From: Sipunculus nudus | Taxonomy: Eukaryota; Annelida; Sipuncula; Golfingiida; Sipunculidae | Assembly (NCBI GenBank): GCA_026874595.1 | Contig: CM049307.1 | Span: forward strand, 24,591,079-24,655,078 | Direction: 5' to 3' | DNA length: 64,000 nucleotides | Part shown: positions 56,681 to 64,000 of the stretch, one piece after another | How positions within the stretch are numbered: position 1 is the stretch's first letter | How the letters are laid out: every line of letters begins with the position of its first letter | Position numbers and translations under genes: made by a program | Notes under the pieces: generated by a model | Told to the model about the DNA's origin: nothing | Databases searched by the model: none | Seen by the model: only the letters and a program-made list of their open reading frames with translations

Positions 56681-57424
56681 CCGATTTGGGCAGTTTGACT
56701 GGTTTGTTTTGTTTATGGAGTGTATTTAGAAATGAACCGAATCTAGTAACATATGGCGTTTTTATCATTATTCTGAGCGTTGCTCTTTGTGTTCGGCCAT
56801 CCAGACCAAATCACTTATGGCCTATAAGTATGTGTAATGTATTTGATCCATGTTCAGGTTTAAAGGTATTATTCCGACAAGTTCCCACCTCAAAAGCAGT
56901 TGATAAGACATTTGATACAGGTAGTGTGTTAGACCAACAGGCCTTTAGTTGGATAATTTTGCGCATACAGAATCGTCTAGCAGAGCCTTGTGGGCCTTGG
57001 GCCAATTGCAGTTTAATTCACCAGCAAAGGCGTATTTTGTACTTGGTGGGTGGTAACGAAACAATCTACATATGAATATAATTATAATCTGAGTATTTAA
57101 CGTGTCCCAAGGTTTATCAGGAAAGAAGGGGCAATTTAGCAAATGGGGCTCATGATTATCTGTTGCCATATCTTAAACTTGATTACACAGCCAAGATAAG
57201 ATTACAACTGAATGCACTTACAACTCTCGAGTTATCTATCTGACACGACAGTCGCCGCATCCAAGCACCGTATCCATGGTGTTTTTTTACACTGGTTGCT
57301 CAAGATAACTTCGGCACACTGCTCGAATATACGAAAATGTTCATACTGACTTTATCAATTTTTTTTTATCATCGGACCCAACGTGTACACAGACGAGTAA
57401 CAGCAAATGTTCTCCATCGCTTCT

Positions 57425-57492
57425 GTGTTCCCGCCATATTGACACGACTGGCGTCTGGACACGCTCTATCGTGACGTCACATACTTGTAGGC
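57425..57492 (+). promoter_or_regulatory. Promoter-proximal region of HADH copy 2 with CRE
   Basis: A perfect CRE (TGACGTCA, 57472-57479) lies 13 bp before the start codon. The sequence CCCGCCATATTG at about 57430 contains the reverse complement of a YY1-type core. The 5' UTR must overlap this, so the CRE may lie at or just downstream of the transcription start. Confidence 0.4.
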
Positions 57493-57609
57493 ATGGCGTT
57501 CTCGTGCAGAGCTATAGCCAGGGCTTACTCCACGTCATCAAAGACACACAGGGCTGTCAGTCATGTTGCCATCGTGGGTTCTGGTCTTATGGGCAGAGGG
57601 TTAGCACAG
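57493..57609 (+). CDS. HADH: HADH copy 2 exon 1 (residues 1-39)
   Basis: Presequence and AIVGSGLMGRGLAQ. 117 nt, donor GTGAGA. Confidence 0.93.
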
Positions 57610-60600
57610 GTGAGATCAATATCTCATAAATATCCTGCGACACTACAGGGCAATACATGAATGTACTTTCACTGTTACGCAAAAAAGATATATTACCCTT
57701 CCCTGAGCCATCACCATGTATGTGTATTACAAAAGTCTCTTATATATGAATTGATCCCCCCCCCCCCCCCAAAAAAAAAGCACCAAAAACAATGAACGTT
57801 TTCGTATTAACAGCTGATTTGTTTCGAGCTTAATATTAATTTTTATTTACCATTAGGTGGCAGCACAGACAGGTCATCACGTGACCCTTGCTCATAGGTC
57901 CGAGGCAACTTTGCATCAGCGAAAGGAAATAATCAAAACTGCCTTAGAGCGATTCGTCAAGAAAGAATTCAAAAAGGACGAACAGGTTCGTGTTCACATT
58001 TGACAAATTCTGAGGAAATGCAAACCATAGAGTCTTGCCCCCCCCCCATTTGCATATACATTTCAATACCGAAAGCCTATTCGTAATGTGTCAGGTAAGT
58101 CTAGGTGCAGGAGAGTAGGGCGAATACGAAGTGAACCGAATACCGAATCCGGAATGTTTTCACAATAAAGCCTTGAGCATGGATAAAGTATGAAACTAGA
58201 AATCTGCATTCTAATGAATGCAAAACTCCGCGATGTCGGGGGGGGGGGGGGGGATTGTGAATTGCTCCCTATATAAAACGTGTTTGCATTAATGTATTCG
58301 GCCCATATTCTCTCTTTCCTTCGTGTATAAGTGACTGGACATTTGTGAATATCCCATTAAAAAAAATCTTTATTTTCTTGATGTGAAATCATATTCAACA
58401 GTTGCATATATATTCCTTTTTGACCTGGCTCACTATAACTGTCTTTATTAAATATACAATTAACTGATCTTACGAGATAATGATATAGCGTTTCACTTTG
58501 AATCAAAAGTGATGATGGTTTGATTGAAGGAGGGCGTTTAAGAATCAACTCCCCCTCCTGCAGACTACACATTTGATTTTTTTTCACTGCAATTTTATTT
58601 ACATTTTTTTTTTATCGCGAGACGGTAACTTAGTTTGGACAAACATTTGCCACCTTTAAAGCTCTGCATTTTGAGTCTACAATATTTCCCTCTGACATTT
58701 AAAATTTCATGTGGTAAAGCTAAACATTGTCAATGTCTAAGCCTTTACTTAACTTGCGCATATGCAGCTAAATATAAATTTGACATCTAGGCCAAGAATG
58801 TTGTGACACACAAATTATTAAAGTCTATTCCATAGTCTATTCTAATGTTCGCTCAAACAAATTGGAATATTCAGACATTAATGTTCCTAAACCTAAATAC
58901 CAGCATGGAGAGAAGTTCCTGAACGACGCCCTGGGACGCATCACCCATACCATGGACATACAGGAAGCTGCGTCACGGGCAGACATAGTACTGGAAGCCG
59001 TCAAAGAGGACATTGACCTGAAGAAACGTCTGCTGGAGGAAATCGACCAGGCCTGTCCACAGTAAGTATGAAATGAACAAACTTTTCCATTTGAAAGAAG
59101 AGACAAGTCCACACGGTCAATGGTGGCAGGCCGATTAGGAGAAATTATTATTATTACACTATTCTTTCATAATTCTAGATATTTTAAACCGTAGTTAAGA
59201 TAATCGGAACCGTAAATCACTTAGACTCGTGTGATTTGTGTTATTTTACATTGAAGGCTGGTTGAGAACAAACTGAGGATTTATACATATATTGTGATAG
59301 GAGGTCTGCTGTTTTAACCATAATTTATTCCCTGTAATCAGATTTCTATGTTCCTGCTGACCCATAAGATGACAGTCATGTCTAACCAACGTCCTGTAAA
59401 AGTCTTAGCACTGTAAATTTCATGCCGTCTTAGATCATGCAATCTTATGTTTTAGTCACAATTCATCACTATTCCTATATTTACGTTGTCTCCTTCTTAT
59501 CTTGTGCAGTATGGGACCTTTGTTCTTTACTCTGACATGCGTAAAGATGATTTTGGTAAGCGGAGCCCAAACCTGCTGAATCTTACGTATTTGACCCAAA
59601 TAAACATGGAAAATGTTCCTGGTACACAAACCTGTATTTAATATTCAGTGTCTTGGGAATATACTCTGTTTTCATGTTAATCTTCGTCTTCCCATGAAAA
59701 CTTGTCTGTTCTCCGCGGGCTCCGTGAGAACCATACGTTTTGGGTGGGCTTTGCAATAGGTATCACAAATCCGCGTGTAGGCTACATACGGTCACGTCTG
59801 CATGATGTGTCACTTTGTTCTAAGCCTGGTGTTCAGGTGACCTTTGGCCCATTGTTATGCATGTCTGTGGTTTATAATTTTTTAAACTCTTAACGTTTCT
59901 CATTGAAATATCTGGAATGATCTTTCCGAAATTTGTTACAAGGGTGTTTCTTTTTTATTCGTTTTCGCAAAGAGCCCGTTTTTCTCCAACAAGCAGAGAA
60001 AGAACTGAAAAGGGGTTTTCAAGCTAATATAGGTGTCCTATATTATCATTTTAGATCGAACTCACTAGTCTCTCTGTCACTAGTCTATAGTACGTGTAGA
60101 AATTAAGGAAGTACATTGAGATTGTTTTTTTTTACTAATCCGAAAAAAACTGATATAAGACTATTTAAAATCTGTGTAAATGTCTCCAACACCACGTATA
60201 TAGTCAGGTACCATATTAAATCTAAAATAAGCACACAAGTCTCGTGAAAATTCATAGGGTTATAATACCCTATAAAGCAATAACTTTATACTTCTGTAGA
60301 TTACAAAAAGTAAAATCTATTAATCCCTGTTTTAAAATTTCAGACAGACCATTTTGGTGACCGTGACGTCATCACTCTCTATTCGGGAACTGGCACGAGC
60401 AGTTAGTCGGCCAGATCGTTTTGGGGCTCTGCATTTCTTTAACCCGGTTCAGCTTATAAAACTTGTCGAGGTAGGTCCGACTTCACGCTTCAGGACCAGC
60501 AGTGATCCTGTGCATGATCATTTAATCGTTCCATGCAGCATCACTGCGTTGATCATAACTGGCCGGCTATGTTAAGCAACCGGTGGTGGTTGTAAATGAA

Positions 60601-63600
60601 ACCAATCACGCTTCATGTATCTAATGTACACCCCTGTTGATCCGTGTGTCTATCCCAGTATAAAGCATCATGTCCCATGCATCCACATTGATTTGAAAGC
60701 TTCTTCTCAGGAACCAATCAGAATCACTGATGGGGCAGCCCTCCATCCTTTTCACATGTAGACTGGTCCTACACAGACTGGGATGCACGCAGGCCCTGGG
60801 AGTAGAGGAAGCGCCTAGTTTGTAAGCCTACCATCAGCCCACCGATATCAATATTCTGTTCATACCCGCTGGCCCACGGGCATCCATATTTGCCACCGCC
60901 AGGAGGGCATGCGTTAATTCCCGTTAGTGTGTGTTTGTGTGTGTGTGTTTTTTCTGTGCGTTTGTGTACAACATAACTCAAGCAATTATGAACGGAATCC
61001 CATGAAATTTCCATTGAACCTCGGGGGAATAGATCAATAAAGAATCGATTAGCTATTGATGTCTCATGATCAGGATCCAGGGAGAACTTCCAGGAATATA
61101 CACAAATGTGCAGTCACATGTGCACGAATGAACCTGGGAATATGAGCAGAAAAGTGAATGCAAATACAGTCGAGCCTAGTGTGTCACACAACTGGACTGC
61201 CTGCCTGTTCAGGTCACGGTCGAGCGTTCAGTACTTCGGAATGAGGGTGTCAATTGATTTTTCTGCAGTACGGTTCGTGTACACCGGCAAGTATTCAGCA
61301 CCGTGATTTCAATGAGCGTTTTGAAACGTGTGCTCTCAGTTCTGAGGTGAGCGGCCGTCTGCATTCCACAAAAGGGAACCCCCCCCGCCCTACCACCCAC
61401 CCACACACACACACACACATGGCGAAAGCTTGCATTCTGTGGATAAAATATTCTTTATACCACCGGCGCACCAGGAAACTAGACCAAGTCATGTCTTATT
61501 AGTTATAACATGTACCGAGTTTCGCAAGCTCATGGTAAATATCTATGGCAGTGGGCTATATTTTTTTCTGCATTTTCTTGACATGGAGTTCTATCATTAA
61601 AATGCCTTAGATTCCGATAAAAGAAAATTTGTTCAGCCATCAGAAAATTACGTTTGAACATGTGTTTTATACTGTAGGTGGTTCGTATTCCTGAAACAAG
61701 CGACGAAACTCACCAGGTCATGATGGAGTTCACAAAGAACATGGGTCAAACGAGCGTGCAGTGTAAGGTGAGGAGTGAATGTGAACATTCATAATATAGG
61801 TCTGTCATAGACATATAGGTCTTTTATAGTGATATATGTATATAAATATATTTATATAGACTAACTTGTTTATTGCGTTTTACAACAACACCACTGGTTT
61901 TTTTGCTACTTTAATTGATCTGGGTATTGCTCTCGAAACTTCAGTGATTTTCATAACACTTGTATTTTTTTTAGCTCAGCTGACTGAAAGTCATCTGAGC
62001 TATAGCGATCACTCTTTGTCCGTCGTCCGTCTGTCCGTCTGTCCGTCCGTTAACCAGGCACAAATCGTAACTGCTGGACCTAGAACCTTGTAACTTAGGA
62101 TTCTGAGAGGTCCATGAAAAATCTCCTTGGAAACCAGAAATAAGGTCATGATTTTTGGCATACATATTGATCATGAGATGTTCCATCAGTTCCTGCAGAC
62201 TGGTGGCGCCACCTGTATTTTTCGATTTTTTTCTCTATTTTTGAAACCTTTAAAAATTTGAACATCTGGTAATAAGGCACAAATCGTAAAGATTGGACCT
62301 AGAATCTTAATTCTTGACACACTGAGAGGTCCATGAAAACTCTCCTTGGAAACCAGAAATTAGGTCCCTGTTACTCATATCCTTTGAGCTATGGGGCCCC
62401 AAAGTACCCCCCAGAATAGTAAAAAATTTCATACAAAATCTTCAATATCTCAATAACTACATCACTGATGGTCATGATTTTTGGCAATCATATTGATCAT
62501 GAGATGTTCCATCAGTTCCTGGAGACTGGTGGCGCCACCTGTATTGTTCGATTTTTTACAATTTTTTTCCTCTATTTTTGAGACCTTTAAGGATGCTGTC
62601 ATCTGTTAACGTGGCACAAATCACGACGACTGGACCTAGAATCTTCATTCTCAACACACTGAGAGACCTATGAAAAGTCTCAATGGAAACCAGAAATTAG
62701 GTCACTGTTACCCATATCCTTCGAGCTATGGGGCCCCAAAATACCCCCCAGAATAGTTAAAAATTTCATACAAAAACTTCAATATCTCATTAACTACATC
62801 ACTGATAGTCATGATTTTTGGCATACGTATTGATCATGAGATGTTTCATCAGTTTCTGCAGACTGGTGGCGCCACCTGTATTTTTCAATTTTTACGAATT
62901 GTTTTCTCTATTTTTGAGACCTTTAAAAGTGTGAACAGCTGTTAACAGGGCACAAATCATAAAGACTGGACCTAGAATTTTCATTCTTGACACACTAAGA
63001 GGTCCATGAAAAGTCTCCATTGAAACCTGAAATAAGGTCTCTGTCACCAATATCCTTTAAGCTGTGGGGGGTCACAATTACCCCCCCCCCCCCAACCCCC
63101 AGAATAATGGAACATTTGATACAAAAGCTGAAGTATCTGAACAACTAATGCAGAGATCACGATAATTGTTTGCATGGATATTGATCATTGAGTGTTTCAT
63201 CAGTTTCTGCAGACTGGTGGCGCCACCTGTATTTGTTCAGGTTTTTTAACGATTTTTTCTCTATTTTTGAGACCTTTTAAGATATGAACATCTGTTAACA
63301 GGGCACAAATCATAAAAAACTGGACCTAGAATCTCCATTCTTGACACACAGGGAGACCCATGAAAAGTCTCCATGGAAACCTGAAATTAGGTCTCTGTTA
63401 CCCATATTCTTTAAGCTGTATGGCTCCAAAATACCCCCCCCCCCCCCAGAATAATGGAAAATTTGACACAAAACTGCAGTATCTGAATAACTACAACACT
63501 GATGGTCATGATTTTCGGCATACATATTGATCATAAGCTGTCCTATCAGTTTCTGCAGACTGGGTGTGCCACCTCTATTTTTTTCAAATTTTTACGATTT

Positions 63601-64000
63601 TTTTTCTCTTTTTTGAGACCTTTAAAGATGTGGTTATCTGTCAACAGGGTACAAATCACAACAACTGGACCTAGAATCTTCATTCTTGTAATGCAAGGAG
63701 GCCCATGAAAAGTGCCTGTGGAAACTTGAAATAAGGTCTCTGTTACCCATAGCCCTTCAAGCTATAGGACTCCGAAGTATCCCTCAGAATAATGGACAAT
63801 TTGATACAAAAGCTGAAGTATCTGAACAACTTATGCGGAGACCACAATGATTCTTTGCATGGATATTGACCATTAAGTGTTTTTATTAGTTTCTGCAGAC
63901 TGGTGGAGCCACCTGTATTTTTGTATACGCCAAAACGATGTTTTGCGGATACTATGTTTTTGACCGGGTTCCTCCGCCACCGCCGCGTTCGTTTCCAGAG
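57493..64000 (+). CDS. HADH: Second 3-hydroxyacyl-CoA dehydrogenase paralogue, exons 1-5, runs off the window
   Basis: Five exons give residues 1-207, which align without gaps with copy 1; exon lengths (117, 129, 158, 127, 90) and phases are identical. It has a presequence like copy 1 (MAFSCRAIARAYSTSSKTHR) and a more canonical nucleotide loop, GSGLMG at 29-34. But the ribose-binding Asp52 is His, giving TLAHRSEATL, and Asn142 before the catalytic Ser144 is Val (VTVTSSLSI). His165 and Glu177 are kept. Exons 6-8 (dimer domain) are not seen in 61768-64000, which is filled by a repeat; they are presumably beyond the edge. Frames are intact, with no stops or frameshifts, so a functional gene with changed cofactor use is more likely than a pseudogene. 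Alternative: an NAD-binding protein with reduced activity. Confidence 0.9.
57857..57985 (+). CDS. HADH: HADH copy 2 exon 2 (residues 40-82)
   Basis: VAAQTGHHVTLAHRSEATLH, with His52-Arg53-Ser54 in place of Asp52. 129 nt, donor GTTCGT. Confidence 0.92.
58190..58360 (-). repeat. Dispersed repeat family C, copy 5 (partial) with poly-G
   Basis: AAACTAGAAATCTGCATTCT and GTATTCGGCCCATATTC in inverse order relative to the plus copies; a run of 16 G at 58238-58253. Confidence 0.7.
58904..59061 (+). CDS. HADH: HADH copy 2 exon 3 (residues 83-134)
   Basis: HGEKFLNDALGRITHTMDIQ and DIVLEAVKEDIDLKKRLLEE. 158 nt, acceptor ATACCAG, donor GTAAGT. Confidence 0.93.
59062..60343. other. HADH copy 2 intron 3
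   Basis: 1.3-kb intron with no repeat or gene that I recognise. Confidence 0.5.
60344..60470 (+). CDS. HADH: HADH copy 2 exon 4 (residues 135-177)
   Basis: [25 protein letters not shown] and KLVE. 127 nt, acceptor ATTTCAG at 60343, donor GTAGGT. The start is chosen over the AG four bases later because it preserves phase and the 127-nt length of copy 1. Confidence 0.92.
60890..61436 (+). repeat. Dispersed repeat family C, copy 6
   Basis: Starts CCACCGCCAGGAGGGCATGC, then ACAACATAACTCAAGCAATT, ATCCCATGAAATTTCCATTG and GAATGAACCTGGGAATATGA, ending ATGGCGAAAGCTTGCATTCT. It has an extra internal stretch and a CA microsatellite at about 61393-61418. Confidence 0.75.
61678..61767 (+). CDS. HADH: HADH copy 2 exon 5 (residues 178-207)
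   Basis: VVRIPETSDETHQVMMEFTK through VQCK. 90 nt, acceptor ACTGTAG, donor GTGAGG. Confidence 0.92.
61972..64000 (-). mobile_element. Pearl/HINE-like element with at least six ~340-bp core repeats (open at the window edge)
   Basis: Reading the minus strand: tandem core repeats, then a (ACGG/ACAG)n tract (62016-62052 on the plus strand as CCGT units), then a 31-bp terminal hairpin at 61972-62002 (TAGCTCAG...CTGAGCTA). Core repeats are marked by TGGTGGCGCC-like motifs at 62201, 62527, 62864, 63215, 63561 and 63901, so spacings are 326-351 bp. Each repeat has GGACCTAGAATCTTCATTCT and ATATTGATCATGAGATGTTC blocks. This is the order reported for bivalve Pearl elements. It starts 205 bp into intron 5 of HADH copy 2. 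Confidence 0.75.

Noticed and set aside
60364-60372. CRE-like TGACGTCA in HADH copy 2 exon 4
   Set aside because: It falls in codons for conserved Val-Thr-Ser-Ser, so the match is likely coincidental.

Overview
This is nuclear DNA from an animal. It is AT-rich, its genes are split by GT-AG introns, and it is dense in dispersed repeats, microsatellites and long poly-G/poly-C runs. The repeats include tRNA-derived SINEs, LINE fragments, short terminal-inverted-repeat elements, and elements built like the bivalve Pearl/HINE group (3' hairpin, ACGG-type microsatellite, tandem core repeats). A bivalve mollusc is therefore the most likely source. That is an inference; nothing in the window names the species.

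Three protein-coding genes are supported. (1) A TM9SF3-type nonaspanin lies on the minus strand. Fourteen exons could be placed from 29806 (start codon) down to 249, in unbroken reading phase, giving residues 1-561. Only the last exon, about 20-25 residues, is missing off the left edge. (2) A complete mitochondrial short-chain 3-hydroxyacyl-CoA dehydrogenase (HADH) lies on the plus strand, with eight coding exons from 46611 to 53784 and 309 residues. (3) A second HADH copy starts at 57493 on the plus strand. Its first five exons have exactly the same lengths and phases as those of the first copy (117, 129, 158, 127 and 90 nt). It runs off the right edge at residue 207. The second copy has lost the aspartate that normally binds the NAD ribose and has His-Arg-Ser there instead.

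Layout: 1-29806 is TM9SF3. Its 12-kb intron 8 (4255-16388) is inflated by nested repeats, and its intron 11 carries a 78-bp tandem array copied from the intron/exon 12 boundary. 29807-46610 lies between the divergent genes. I see no convincing protein gene there, but it holds two SINEs, a LINE fragment with an in-frame stop, a promoter-like TATA/CRE site at 40816, and about 4 kb of a 42-bp minisatellite. 46611-53784 is HADH copy 1. 53785-57492 holds a LINE remnant and a terminal-repeat element. 57493 onward is HADH copy 2, whose intron 5 is filled by a Pearl-like element with at least six ~340-bp core repeats running to the window end.

TM9SF3 (secretory-pathway membrane protein) and the HADH pair (mitochondrial fatty-acid beta-oxidation) have no evident functional link. 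The two HADH genes are a local tandem duplication, and the cofactor-site change in copy 2 is the most interesting protein-level observation. Coordinates of dispersed repeats are approximate unless target-site duplications or terminal motifs are quoted. Copy relationships come from reading the window against itself, not from a database.
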